Positions 1-11,978 are shown, counted from the first letter of the stretch. The stretch: 64,000 bases of DNA from Cornus controversa (GCA_026545225.1 CM048845.1:105892033-105956032), one strand, 5' to 3'. Program-made: numbers and translations. Notes: generated by a model from the sequence alone, not told the origin.

Positions 1-630
1 TATATTATATTATTTTTACTTATAATTTTCTTATTTATTTTATTTTATTTTGTTATATTCATATTTTTTGAGTAACCAATTTTTTATTTGTTGTATTTTC
101 TATTTTTTTTTATAAAATTTTTATTTATTGTATTTTATAAAAAAATCAGAAATAAAAATAAAACTTAAACTGAAAAATAAAATCTAAAACTGAAAATTTC
201 GTTATGAAGCTTTCAAATTATGCATAAGAATTGTCAAATTTTTTATGTCACTTTCATTTTTTCAGAAATGAAAACTGCATTACCAAATGCGATTTTTGCT
301 GTGACTTCAAAAAAAAAAAAAAGTTGAAATCTAAAATCGGAAGTGTTACCAAACAGAACTTTAAATTTAGTTTTTTTTTAAAAAAATTATTAAATAGTTA
401 TGATTGTTTCCGGACCAATCAAAACATGACACGTAAGCAAGTGTGTCCATTCTATGTGTCAACTTTATGTTAAAATTTAACCGGAATCGATGATCCTGAA
501 ACTACCTAATAATTTCATATTTTTTTGGGGTGCACTAAAGTGTCATGTTATTTACTTATCAAAATGACATCATTTTGTGTTTTGAATTACTCCACCCCAA
601 AATGACATGTAATAAAAAATAAAATAAAAG
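1..630. other. AT-rich intergenic DNA, no gene seen
   Basis: Very AT-rich with long T and A runs. The only open frames are short and low in complexity. No RNA gene or transposon end is recognisable. Confidence 0.6.
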
Positions 631-1051
631 GAGTAAATATCATTGACACCATTTGAGATTTGATGTATCAATACGAGGCTACAATTTTGTGAATTTTTAT
701 TATCAACACCCACTGTCAGCTTTTTCATTTTTTTAATATGTGAAATGTCTTGATTGCTCCTGATTATTTAAATGTATTTTAATATAAAAATATCAGAATA
801 GTAAAATGACCAAAATACCTTTCATAATAATATGCATTGGCAACTAGATTTTTATTTTATGTTAATATTATTATTTATGAAAATAAATAATTAAATATAT
901 TAGGTTATATATATTATAATGTATATATATATGAATAGAGAAAAAGAAAGAGAAATTTAATTACTTTTTTATTTTATGTTAACATTATTATTTATGGAAA
1001 TAAATAATTTTATATATAGGTTATATATATTATAGTATATTATATTTATAA

Positions 1052-1114
<63 letters not shown>

Positions 1115-1354
1115 AAGAAAGAAAAATTTAATTACTTTTTTATTTTATTCTAACATTATTTTTTATGGAAATAAATAATGATATATAGATTACATATATT
1201 ATAATATATGTAGGTATATTGAAAGAGGTATTTTGGTCCATTAAATAGGGTTAAATGGGTAAATTTAGTTTTCAAATGGATTAGGTTAAAATTCATAAAG
1301 TTGTGGTCGCGTGTCAATGCATCAAACCTCAAGATGTATTAGTGATATTTACCT
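631..1354. mobile_element. Non-autonomous terminal-inverted-repeat element (about 0.7 kb)
   Basis: The left end (gtaaatatcattgacacc...) and the reverse complement of the right end (ggtaaatatcactaatac...) match imperfectly over about 70 bases, ending in a shared gtgaattttt/tatgaatttt segment. The interior holds three tandem copies of a segment like ttatgttaatattattattt (near 857, 974 and 1142) and a TA/GA microsatellite. No transposase frame is present. The end type resembles Mutator-like MITEs of plants; flanks are too A-rich to define a target duplication. Confidence 0.6.
1051..1124. repeat. Compound (TA)n-(GA)n-(GAAA)n microsatellite
   Basis: A run of TA dinucleotides passes into about 19 GA dinucleotides and then GAAA units. 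It lies inside the inverted-repeat element at 631-1354. Confidence 0.95.
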
Positions 1355-1856
1355 TAAAAAAAGAGTAAAGAAAGAATTCATATGACCAATCTCATTCATA
1401 TAAAAGTCAAGAATGATGATGAATATGATGATAAAATTTAACCAGTAAGATTTGGTAAAATATTATCAATATAAGAAAATTTTCAAACTAAATGTGATGA
1501 ATTGTGTGCGTGTGATATCAAGGAAAAAAAAGTGTAGCAAAGAGGATTTTGATTATTTAAATGGACAATTTGACTGATGATAATTTAAGGGTTCAAATCC
1601 TATCTACTTGGCATTTGAAAGAAACCAAAAGTTTTGCACCATTTATAAATCCACTAATATAATAATGTCATGTATGAGGTTTAATATGTTCTGTTGTGGT
1701 CACCACAAACAATATAGGATTCAAAGTTTAACCAGACTAGGTTCCCTATAATAATCCAATCAAATACTAACAAAGTCAGTGATCCAATGGTTAGGATCAT
1801 CTCATCCCTTCCTATCTACAATATTATATTGTACCAAGCATAAGGTGGGATATATG
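1355..1856. other. Intergenic DNA, no feature supported
   Basis: No coding frame, inverted repeat or RNA gene could be supported. A lone tRNA B-box-like string near 1590-1605 has no matching A box. Confidence 0.5.
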
Positions 1857-2050
1857 GAGTAGATATTAAGTGAGCCGGGTATACCATGTCATTTGTATAC
1901 CAAACCAATTAAAATATATCATTTAAGTTGGTTGAGAGTAGTTGTTATATGTAAGTGGGACCCATTCATTAAACATTTCATTGAATAATGTATTTTAATT
2001 GGCTTGGTATACAAATGACATGGTATACCCGACTCACCCAATATCTACTC
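1857..2050. mobile_element. Mutator-type MITE with perfect 9-bp target duplication
   Basis: A 194-bp near-palindrome starts GAGTAGATAT and ends ATATCTACTC. The two arms match over about 60 bases with few mismatches. It is flanked by identical 9-bp direct repeats, ggatatatg, at 1848-1856 and 2051-2059. A 9-bp duplication and long terminal inverted repeats are typical of Mutator-like non-autonomous elements. It lies about 260 bases downstream of the WRKY stop codon. Confidence 0.9.
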
Positions 2051-2308
2051 GGATATATGGGTATTTGTCCTTGAAAATTCCAATCCATATACTTCACAAT
2101 CTTAAATCAAATCTAAGTTCATTGCAATATTGCATTACATACATAGGCAAAACAAAGAAAGTTTACATTGTTTTTGACACAGACACATCTTCTACTACTT
2201 AGTCTTTCTTCTCTATTAAGAAACTACAACATTATTTACGGGGGTTAAAAAAAAAAGACTACAACATTCTTTTTACATCAAAATTAGGGTAAAAAAAGAT
2301 AGTAATAC

Positions 2309-3886
2309 TCAAATATCAAGCAAAACATCTTCAAAATTAACAACAGAATCTACTATCATATCCCAACTGTGAATGCTGGCTGTACACGAGTACACATCGC
2401 CAAGATCAGAGGCTGCTGACGACAACCCTGTCATGGGCCCGGACGATTCGAATGTCGTCAGATCCGACGCCAATAGGTAATCAGGCGGTGTTGATTGGTT
2501 CTGGTTCAAACTTGACATCTCCTCCTTTATACGTTCCTGTTTCATCAAGGGAAAGGAAGAGAAAAATGGACCGTTTGGTTTAGTGTTTGGGTTGTCATCT
2601 GATCCAAAGCTAACTAGAATTGAGGTGTCCCTAATAGTAGAATCCAAGATGATCTGAGGAGGTTTTAGTAGATTTTTGCAAGTGTGTTGGCCACTGTATG
2701 TGGTCCTATACATCGCTGGATCGTCTTCCGTCATCTGCACTTGTTTGGTTGCTTGGCATCCTTGATCAAACTTGTGTGTGCACCTATAGTAGTTCCTGCA
2801 CACCAAAATTAAATTCAAATTAGTGTAAATTTTTTTCTTCTAATAATTAACATAGTCAACATGTATATAAAACACACACACACATATATATATAGATAGG
2901 TATATATATAATAGTCTTGAAAAATGTATAATGGGATTTGGATCAAACCTTGGGTGTTTGGTGTTGAGGATTATTTTCTGTCCATACTTTCTCCATGCAT
3001 GACCATCGTCAATAGTAGTTGGGGTAACTACTGTCTTTGTCTGTGTAGTCCTTCTGCATAAGAGAAACACAACCATTCGTTAACAACTTCAATTTATGGT
3101 ACTATAAATGAAAGTCCACAAAAAAAAAAAAAAACAAACACACACACAAGTTATTTTAGTACTCATCAGCAATCATTTGAATGTATATACATATGTGTGT
3201 GTGTGAAAGTTAGAAAAGTATGATATTACAACTCATCATCAATCATTTCATTTGAATCATGAATTAATTGTATATCCAAAAATAAGTTAAATTTGTCCTG
3301 TGATGGTGCAGGTCAAAAATGTAAATTTTACGATTATTCTAGGGGTTAAATGTGATTCAAGTGTAAAGATCTCATCATTGTTTGTGATTGACTGGAGCAA
3401 ACAGGCGGATACTAGAGATATCATCCACACGAAATGACAAAATCAACCCTAATTGAACCTAAATAAACTGAAATAGCCCCCAAATAAAAACACACACACA
3501 TATATACATATATAGACATAACTTATTACCATAAAAAATAGATCATATAGTATGATAAATCAAAAGAAATAATATGTTTACCTTCTCTTGTAACATCCTC
3601 TCCGATCTTTCGTTGCCGAAGTCTTGCTACTCTCGCCGGAATCTTCGGACTTCACCGGAATTTGGGAAACCTCATCGGAGGCACTATAATTCAATATTGA
3701 TAGTGTCTCTGTAAGAGATCCCAATATTTTTCCGACGAGTTCCTTGGCCGGCAATGACCCATCATCATCACTAAAAGGTTTGCTAAGCACGATACGAAGT
3801 TGGTTGGCGAATTCGCGGCCTCGAGTAAGCTTCTCGATCGCCATTTTCCGATCAGCCGGAAAGTTCTCAGGCCAAGAGGAGTCCAT
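2309..3886 (-). CDS. Group III WRKY transcription factor (WRKY41/53-like), 3 exons
   Basis: The gene encodes a nuclear DNA-binding protein expected to recognise W-box (TTGAC) promoters. Read on the minus strand, exons are 3886-3582, 3053-2949 and 2795-2309 (stop included), 298 residues in all. The start was set at MDSSWPENF because the open frame upstream has no family-like sequence. The N-terminus has a leucine-rich helical part ([12 protein letters not shown]) typical of the WRKY41/53/30/46 group. Exon 2 carries the WRKYGQK heptad. Exon 3 carries the zinc finger C-X7-C-X23-H-T-C, the group III pattern. The second intron splits the Arg codon of the HPR/NYYRC junction in phase 2, the conserved R-type intron position. 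Group III members commonly act in salicylate, defence and senescence responses; that role is inferred from the family. All motif residues are intact, so a functional gene is likely. Confidence 0.93.
3054..3581 (-). other. Intron 1 of the WRKY gene
   Basis: It has a GT donor after codon fragment AG and an AG acceptor at the cttatgcag string on the minus strand. It contains CA-rich and A-rich simple sequence and no other feature. Confidence 0.85.
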
Positions 3887-4146
3887 AGTGTTCACCCTTT
3901 GAGGTCGATCTCTACTTGGCAAGTGAGAAAAGTGAGAGCTTTTTATGTAAGAAAAAGAGGTCTTTGGTTGTGAAATGGAAAATGCTAGGAAAATTAAAGG
4001 AAGGTTGTAGGAAAATTCCACAAAACTCCAAGATTTACAATCCACACGCGCTACCTAAGCGTGTGAAACGTTACTGTGACTTTACTAAATCATTAATAGA
4101 ACAATTCAGGTTCATGAACCTAGTACAATGAGGACCACATTGTATG

Positions 4147-4241
4147 TGACGAGTGTGTTCACGCTCTATAAAAGCGCTTGTGCAATGTCTCTGACGTACA
4201 GAGGTGACGATTGAGGTCGCACGTCATTATACATGGCGTCA
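4147..4241. promoter_or_regulatory. Cluster of five TGACG (TGA/bZIP, as-1-like) motifs upstream of WRKY
   Basis: TGACG occurs on the plus strand at 4147, 4192 and 4205, and as CGTCA at 4222 and 4237, within 95 bases. This is 261-355 bases upstream of the WRKY start codon. The 4192/4205 pair is spaced 13 bases start to start, close to the 12-base spacing of a classic as-1 element. TGA-class bZIP factors bind such sites and mediate salicylate responses, which fits a group III WRKY. Function is inferred. Confidence 0.45.
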
Positions 4242-4809
4242 CAATCATGCCTTCTGGCACCGTTAATATAATATTACTATTGGAACTTCAATTATAAAAA
4301 TTTCCAAGTCTCATTTCCTTATCCTAAATGTGACCGAGCTGAATCGTGATATGACTAAAATGACCCTATATCAATCTTTTGAAATGAAATTATTGGTAAT
4401 TAGGCATCGATCATAGGGCTTTTTGGGTTTTCACAATACGACAACGCCTTGTTAGATGAATCTGCAATGCCCTCTATTTGTGGCAATACCCTCTTGAGCT
4501 CTCAATTGTTAATCAGGATTCAGGATCCTTACGGTGCTGTGGCTTTTTCCACCGCAATTATATATGTTTTCAACTTATTAAATTTATTGTAAATATCAAC
4601 AACATCTCGTGACGTTCGATATATTATTATGAGCATATTTTTGTAAAATTTTGATACAAATATTTTTTATCAATTTTTTTTTTAAAAAAAATGCGTAAAA
4701 TGTTTAGATTATTTTTTATTATTTAATTAATTTTTAATATAAAAATATAAGAATTGTAAAAAAACCAAAAAGTCCATAATTATTATCCAACCATTGATTG
4801 ACCTTCATG
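4242..4809. other. Intergenic DNA upstream of WRKY, no feature supported
   Basis: AT-rich single-copy-looking sequence with no coding frame or transposon ends visible. Confidence 0.5.
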
Positions 4810-4831
4810 TGTGTGCGTGTGTATATGTATA

Positions 4832-5120
4832 TGTTGGGAATTAATCTATTTTTATTCGGCACAGCGTATGAATATCACTTCAAGAATCACACAATCATAT
4901 AGGGAAATAATAATCAAACACATATACGTATAACATAATATTTTACATGGTTCACCCAATTTTAGAGTTACGTCTATGGAGAGATAAATTTCATTATATT
5001 GAGAATAGAATATACAACACGCGGAAAGCATGTCTACGACACACACTCTTTAGTCTTACTCTACAAGTCTTTAGGCTTTCAAAACAAAAAAGAAAACTGT
5101 CGCAACTGAATTTGAGCTAC
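4832..5120. repeat. Possible retroelement-derived repeat fragment
   Basis: The stretch begins tgttgggaattaatc and includes the phrase catggttcacccaatttta followed by tacgtctatggag. Similar wording (acgtggttcacccaattttgg...) is familiar from repeated, LTR-like plant DNA. No second copy or target duplication is present, so this is a weak call. Confidence 0.3.
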
Positions 5121-5967
5121 AAATCCAATAGTATATATATATGTAATCTTGTGTATAATTTAGAAGTTTTGTGTACAAAATACAGTTGAGAAAATTATTT
5201 ATAAATTTGTACATAATTTAGAAAGTTTTATTCCACTTTATCCTATGGATAATATTATAATGACGAGACAGGAAAGACTTGAAATTTTGTTGTTTTCTGG
5301 GAATTTATTGACAAATTATGACAAATCACCTCTAGTATATAATAGTAAAACGAAAAGTTAGGTACTGCATATCTTATAAATGGAAAGTGTTCAATATTTT
5401 AGCATGTTAGATTGATGTTTCTAGTGTCTAGCGAGATCATTATCTAGGTCAAATTATCAAATAGGTATATGAAGTCACACCAAATAACTCACACAATATT
5501 TTACTTATCACAGTATAATTAATACCGCTGAACTACAATACTTAGTTGTGAAAAGTCTCTCAAAATTAACTCTACATAACTTTAAGCCATAAAGGTATAT
5601 AAATTCATATTTTTCGTTAAGTACTGTTCTTGTGTATGCTCTTCATGCAAAGTCAAATGTCCTTGTAAATGATAGAAAGATCATAATTGCCAATGGACGC
5701 TGTTAAAGAATTGTGTGTGTTTGGCATCAAAATAATAGTCAAAATTGTTTCTCAGTGTTGTAGTGTTGTATGGACAACACTTGCAGGGACAATAATATAT
5801 TAGTCATATGAAAGGTTATATATATCATTGTAGTTTTGCGAGAGATCGAAGTTATCAATATTTAAAAGATAAGAGACTGACATATATGGTTAAAAAAATA
5901 ATTGAAAAAAGTTTTTGTAACTTTGAAAAAGTTGAGAGTTTTTTCTTCTTTTTTTTCGCACTTTTGC

Positions 5968-5969
<2 letters not shown>

Positions 5970-6003
<34 letters not shown>
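5970..6003. repeat. (TA)n microsatellite
   Basis: About 16 TA dinucleotides followed by a short CA-rich run. The overlapping open frames on both strands are artefacts of this repeat. Confidence 0.95.
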
Positions 6004-6007
<4 letters not shown>

Positions 6008-6656
6008 GCACACAGGTTAGTGGTAGAACTCCCAAAGGGGAGGGTATCTGGCCTGCAGCATTTTTAATAGTTGAGGGGGCAAATTGCAATGCAAGGACAA
6101 TTTGGAAAATAATTGTACAGTATAAGACAGTTTTTGCAATTAAGCCTAAAATTGAACATGCTTGTTGCACGTCTTCTTAAATTTTCAATTGTATACTGCA
6201 TGCATGAATATTAATTGTCAATTCCTATATTTAGTTCCACTTCCACCCCTGTTTTTCTTTTCTCTGGAAAAGTAGTTCCACCCCTTTACCAAGACTAGTA
6301 TACCACTAAACCCCAAACAATGCGACATTAACAACCACAAACTCTGCAAGTTTGTCTTTCTTTATATGAATATAAATTGATTTGAGAATAATATATATAT
6401 CTATTCAAATAGGCGAATCAAAATTTACGTGAAATGAAATCATTAAAAATAACTTAAGAAATTTTAATTTAAGAGATATAATAAAAAATAATGAAAAAGA
6501 GAATTCATCTTGCCGTTGACATGAATATGAGCAAGAATTACGGTGATATATATATACTCAAATATTATGTAAGTGCACACAGTATGATTTAACTTTTAAC
6601 AATATGCATAAAACAAATTAATAAACTTCAATTTAAGAGGATTCAAGCTACACAAT

Positions 6657-6660
<4 letters not shown>

Positions 6661-6688
<28 letters not shown>
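6661..6688. repeat. (TA)n microsatellite
   Basis: Fourteen consecutive TA dinucleotides in AT-rich intergenic sequence. Confidence 0.95.
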
Positions 6689-6691
<3 letters not shown>

Positions 6692-6801
6692 TCAAATAAT
6701 ATGTAGGGTGCACTATGGTTTAACTTTACAGTGTTGTTGCATTATCGATGGTATGTAAATGCAATTAAGAGATGAAAAAGAGAGAGAGAGTGAGTGTGTG
6801 T

Positions 6802-6899
6802 GTTCACACTGTTGTAAAGTCCCAATAGTAGAATATAGAGAGAGGATTGTGTTCACACTGTTGTAAAGTCCCGGTAGTAGAATACAGAGCGTTCACACT
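6802..6899. repeat. 49-bp tandem duplication
   Basis: The string gttcacactgttgtaaagtc starts at 6802 and again at 6851. A third truncated start (gttcacacta) is at 6890. Confidence 0.9.
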
Positions 6900-6960
6900 A
6901 GTTTACTCGTCAACGGAACGATTTGCTATTAAATGAACTAATAACAAATAAGTAGTGCAC

Positions 6961-7060
6961 TTGTTATGTACAAATTTTATATACGCACTACTGACTACTG
7001 ACTACTGACTACTGACTGCCTTGTTATGTACAAATTTTATATACGCACTACTGACTGCCA
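6961..7060. repeat. 60-bp tandem duplication with internal 7-bp repeats
   Basis: ttgttatgtacaaattttat begins at 6961 and again exactly 60 bases later at 7021. The first copy also holds about four tandem 7-mers of the type ctgacta, while the second has only one. This looks like recent slippage. Confidence 0.95.
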
Positions 7061-7867
7061 TGCTACAACTGGACCTTGTTCTAATTCTTTGAGACATGTC
7101 GTTGGGGGCGGAATTCAAGTTGAAAATTCAGATCTTTAGGCTTCTTTTGCATAAACATGGTAGAAAAATAAAAATATATAATATTAATTATGAAATGAAA
7201 TAAAATAAATGATAGTATTCTTCTTTTAAAAAGGTCAAAGAGAGAAAATAAAAGAAATTATTTTAATTAATTTACTATCATACTCTTTTGTGTTTATATT
7301 ACAAGATGGATCCAAATGTCTTTTAAATTTTATTATTTAAAATATTTTGGTTATTTTTAGTATTATAAAAGTTCACTTATTCTTATTATTTCTTTTCAAT
7401 TCTTTTCACTTTTGAGAGAATAACATATGAGAAATTTTGAGAAATAGTTTATCCCTCCAAATCACTCTTTATCTTTTTTTTTCTCTTCTTAATGACAATC
7501 CAAACACAAAAAACAAAGTTTTTTTTTTCTTTTTTCTTTTCTTTCTAATTCCATCAATCCAAACTAGCGGTAAGAAATTAACAAATTATTGAGAATAATT
7601 CAAAATTATTGTCAGCATTATCATCATCATCTAATCCCCTTTAATTTTACTTGAATATTAAAATTTTCAGAAATAATTGTTGAAACACTAGGTTAAAAAA
7701 AATATGTGATGCAAAAACAGAAAATTATTTTAATTTTAACAGAGTTTACTTTCTATTAAGAATAATTCAAATTATTGAGAGTTAAACTAAGATTTTTATT
7801 ATTGAGGCACACTAGAAGTTTCTACAGCCCACTTTCACCACACCGCTGTCATGATGAGTTGTCACGT

Positions 7868-8392
7868 AAGAAGCACGGATACTTCTATAAGAGTAACGTA
7901 CTTGTGTCCGTATTTAATACTGATACTCCTCGGATACTCCCGAATACTTATTTGATACTTCCTTAAAGTATTCATAATTTTAAAATATATTTTTTTATTT
8001 TTAACACGATACTTCTCAGATACTTCAAAACATATTTTTAACAAGTTTTGAATATGAAAATATAGCTTTTCCAATAATAATATCATATTATAATTATTAA
8101 GAAAAGTTTACAATTCATTTAAAACTGTAATGTTGAGATACATATCATGATTTAGTACAAAATTTATTCATGCTAATTATACAACGATTATTAACTCTTA
8201 TTTTGTTTATTAATGATAATATTTTATAAAGAAATGTTAATAATTCATTCTTTGCATGTATAAAATATAATTTATCTTTATATTGTCGTATCCTGCTTGT
8301 ACCCATATCTTTTTTTTTAGATTTGTCGTATCGTCACGCCTGTGTCGTGTTGTATGTACCCGTGTCTCATATCCATATTCATGCTTCCTAGG
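7868..8392. mobile_element. Foldback/MITE-like element with AAGCACGGATAC-type ends
   Basis: The left end reads gaagcacggatacttc and the reverse complement of the right end reads ggaagcatgaatatggatat. Repeated words such as gatactcc, gatacttc and acccgtgtc fill both subterminal regions. The family, with ends in aagcacggac-like sequence, recurs in plant genomes; the name is not certain. No coding capacity. Confidence 0.5.
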
Positions 8393-9789
8393 TTGTCAAT
8401 TTGGGGGAGGGCATAAACAGGTTTCTATGCCATATTGTTTTCATTCTTGTTGTCACTTCAATTATGGCCATTGTCTCTTGAGATGAAATCATATACTCAC
8501 GTGTGCATTTAAATCCATAATACAACTTGAATTCTTGATTTATTCTTATAGGGTTCCTCCAACATGATATAATACATTACATGAGTGTTGTATTTTCAAC
8601 ATAAATGTGTTGCATGAGTGTTAAATCATTGTTACATAGGTATTGCATTTGTGATACAAAGTGTTGTATTTGTGATGTAATGCATTATACTGTTGATTTA
8701 CTGGAGAATTGAAACGGACTTTCAAGCCCAAAAGGTCATTTCCAAGAAAATGTTAGTGTTCGGTGAAATAAGAAAATTGGGCTTTTAATGAAAGTAAAAG
8801 TCCTAAAAAGTCCGTTCAAAGGAAGCTGAAAAAATTTATTTTTGGAAAGAATGCAAAATTATTTTAAGTAACAAATTTTATAAACAATTTTGCATTCTTT
8901 TATTTCGTAAAACTTATTTATTGAGAGTAATTATTAAGGATAAATTTGTCAAGTTCAAATTGTGTTAATTGTAGAAGGAATTTCAAAAAATCATCTACCA
9001 AACAACTTTTTTCTTTAAAATTTTTTTTTTGAAATCATTCTTCAAAGGCCTTTTAAATGAAAAGAATTTTAGAATCAGGAAACTCATCCAAATAGAGCTT
9101 TAACTTATATTGGCTATGTCAAGCATACCATGAAACATTCTTGTCATCTCATAGGAAACATTAGAAGTAAATCAAGAAACACCTTTTCTATCCTTTTTAT
9201 AAAGAGTAAAGATACATATATTGAATTCGGTAGCTTTTGAATGAATTTATGTGAGTGAAGAATTATATCATCTGATCTGATTCCAAATGTGTTTATACGA
9301 GTGGAGGATGTCATCAATCACATAAACTCATTTGAAAACAACGGAAATAAATTATGATTTTTCTTTTATAAATGTACACAATTAAGAGAAGCAAGGGTCC
9401 ATAAAATAGAAACATTTAATCCTAAATTATCGAAATGGACCTATATCATAAATCTATAAATATATCTAAAAGTTCCCTATTGATCTAATACCAAGCTTTT
9501 ATAAACATCTTTTCACTTTCCAATGACCTAATAAGCTGTGATATTATTCTGTCACATCCTAAATCCTAAAAATATCTTTTCTAAGACTCAAATATGATAA
9601 TTGTTAATATAACAATAAGATAGACCTTAATTATTTTAAATTACCAATTACACTATCTTCAACTTTTAGATACCCTATCTAGTTCTAATCTTTATTGTTT
9701 TGAAAATTCATATCCCTTTAAGCGAAATATAGAATTTTAATTAAATTATGTTTCAAAAACTAGATTCATTTACAACCTTAGGAAAAATA
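8393..9789. other. Intergenic DNA; one possible degraded inverted-repeat element near 8740-9110
   Basis: Within this stretch, tgttcggtgaaataag near 8757 and the reverse complement of catccaaatagagc near 9088 could be decayed ends of a MITE. A shared cttttaatgaaag/ttttcatttaaaag segment supports this weakly. Nothing else was supported. Confidence 0.3.
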
Positions 9790-9794
9790 CTAAG

Positions 9795-10216
9795 CATCCG
9801 TTTGCCAACCACTATTGGTGTTTTTTTTTTTTTTTGCAGGTAGTGTATTGTAATCAAACAAAACATCAAAACGTGTTTGGTAACTTTTGTTGTGATTTGA
9901 ATAATACCACGTTTGTTGCTAAAAAGAGGAGCCCAAATAAAAAATAAAAAATTGATGTTTCCTAATATTTTCGTATTGTAACAACACTGTAGCAATGAAA
10001 AGTCGGGAAAAAAAAACTAGATGTCATTTTTGTACTAGCCATTTTGTTTCTCAATCTTGCAACATTTTTTAACTAAATATGTTTTCATGTTTTTGTTTTC
10101 AAAAATCTTGCAACAAATTTTATGGTGCCAAACATGCTTTCAATCACTATTGAACACATCCCACAAAAGATGTTGTTTTTGTTTTGGATGGAAAAAAAAC
10201 GGTTGTCAAACGAGCC
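9795..10216. mobile_element. hAT-like MITE (about 420 bp)
   Basis: The left end catccgtttgccaac and the reverse complement of the right end ggctcgtttgacaac match at most positions. A ctaag string flanks both sides (9790-9794 and 10217-10221). The gtttg-rich end sequence is typical of hAT-related plant MITEs. The flanking match is 5 bases rather than the 8 expected for hAT, so superfamily assignment is uncertain. No coding capacity. Confidence 0.55.
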
Positions 10217-10490
10217 CTAAGTGATTCTAATGGCAAATTAATGGTCAAAAATCATGAATAATTAAATTATGACTTTCATTTGTTAAAAATATTATTCATT
10301 TGATTCAAATTTTACAAAACCTTCATTTGTGCTAATAAGAGCAGGACTTATTGTAATTATCATCTTATTCACTTACAATAGCAAAAGAATTCAAAGAAAA
10401 CTCGAAATGTTATAAAAGTAAATTTAAAGAAGATAACCCAGAAACAATTACAATGAGATTCACATCAATCTGATTATGGAAAAAGATTAT

Positions 10491-10694
10491 CTCCAGCCAA
10501 ATTTCTCTCATGAACTCCACATACCTTAATTTTGTGATTTAGATTCAGCCACCTCATCATCTTGTTCAATTTTAACACTTACCAATTTAGTTGTAATAGA
10601 AATTTCAAATTTGAATTTAACAAGACAATGATATGGTTAAATCTGAACCACAATATTAAGGTCTGCAAAGTTCATGAGAGAAATTTGACTAGAG
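10491..10694. mobile_element. Palindromic MITE (about 200 bp)
   Basis: The left arm (ctccagccaaatttctctca) and the reverse complement of the right arm (ctctagtcaaatttctctca) pair over about 90 bases, both including catgaact, accttaat and tcttgtt. The element is almost entirely a hairpin. No coding capacity; target duplication not resolved. Confidence 0.75.
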
Positions 10695-11113
10695 TCGACA
10701 TGCAATAAGTCCGAACTAAACTAACTCGGATAATCTAAAAACAAAGACATTTAATTAGACTTGAAATATTCAAAGAGATTATCTATATCAAAGTTCAAAT
10801 GGACATACCATATAGGATAAACCCACTAAATCATTGTTCATTTCTACTACATTTGTTGTTAAGAAACTAAATCATTTCTATTTTTATTTTACTTTATGTT
10901 TTTTTCCCAATCATTTACCTCATTTGCATCATTACTCTATGCAAAAAAATGTGGAAGTGAACCAAACCCTAGTAGGACAGTGATCCTTATCATTATATAT
11001 TAGAACACAATATTAATAAAATAACATGTTTAAATATATCACATATTTAATCAACAAAATAAAAAAAACATCCATCCAATATATCAATAGTTAATACCAC
11101 CAAGGCCTGTGAT

Positions 11114-11240
11114 CGGCCTGTGATCTAGTGATATTTATTCTCCTTTCAAAGTGAAAAGTAGAGAGTTCAAGTCTCTCCATGTACATTGTTAGACAAAGAC
11201 ATTTTGAATCAAGCTTAAATGTAATTAATATATATATATA
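11114..11240 (+). mobile_element. Probable tRNA-derived SINE
   Basis: An A-box-like string (tgatctagtgat) at 11121 is followed about 42 bases later by a B-box-like string (gagttcaagtctc) at 11163. This is the layout of a tRNA-related RNA polymerase III promoter. The element ends in an AT repeat. Target duplications were not found, so the limits are approximate. Confidence 0.5.
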
Positions 11241-11446
11241 TATAGTTATAGTTATAGTTATGCCTATAGAGGCTTTTATCCACTTGCCATTTTCACCCTG
11301 AAACTACTATTTTTGGGAGTTTAGAACCTTTCACCCATGGGCCATTGCCAACCTGGCATTACTACCTTTGGGATTTAAGGCATTTTTACTCAAGCTATGC
11401 CTCACAAATCTAATCCATAATCCCACTAACCTTATTACGTTATATG

Positions 11447-11665
11447 TGTAAACATTAAAAAATTGTAGGGTGAATCTAAATTAAAATCTGGGCTTACTTT
11501 CAATTTGGTCCATTGTGGAAATATGGCCTGATAGTCAAGCAAATCAAAGTTCAGATCCATTACAAATAAATGGGTCATGTTCCAATTCAAGTTATCCAAA
11601 AAGTCCAAACCCACTAGGAAATGGATCAAATGATAATTGATATATATGTATATCTATTTATCATT

Positions 11666-11702
<37 letters not shown>

Positions 11703-11892
11703 TGGATAATTATCACAAAAGATAATTGTCAAGAGTAAAAGAATTTACTCGTTTGCCTCTCTAAGAATCCTATCAATAAAGGTATAGGAGGAGAAAACAA
11801 GGAAACAACAATAAAACTCTTAGAGAACGCTGAAACTCTGCAGGACTCTTCGTTCAAAATTCAAAACTCCAAACTCGAAATTTGTGTATACA
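11447..11892 (+). repeat. 5' LTR (446 bp, internally deleted)
   Basis: It starts TG and ends CA. Compared with the 3' LTR it lacks about 145 bases near its 3' end, corresponding roughly to 17372-17518. Both copies share the segment ctctgcaggactcttc. Confidence 0.85.
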
Positions 11893-11920
11893 AATTTCTA
11901 GCACGTCCGGTGGGACCATC
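11893..11920 (+). promoter_or_regulatory. Putative primer-binding-site region of the LTR element
   Basis: The sequence tagcacgtccggtgggacc directly follows the 5' LTR. The wording agcacg(c/t)ccggtgggacc recurs at this position in plant Gypsy-type elements. Which tRNA it matches was not established. Confidence 0.4.
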
Positions 11921-11978
11921 TATACCTTTCATCTCTGTCTCTTACATTATACATTCTAAACTCCGTTCATCAGAATCT

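Noticed and set aside
231-473. 80-residue open frame
   Set aside because: Composition is Phe and Lys rich from T and A runs; no start context, domain or conservation is visible.
1575-1620. tRNA or SINE (gggttcaaatcct)
   Set aside because: Only a B-box-like string is present, with no A box at the right distance and no cloverleaf.
5862-6180. Overlapping open frames on both strands
   Set aside because: Both run through a TA microsatellite encoding Tyr-Ile repeats; no conserved sequence around it.
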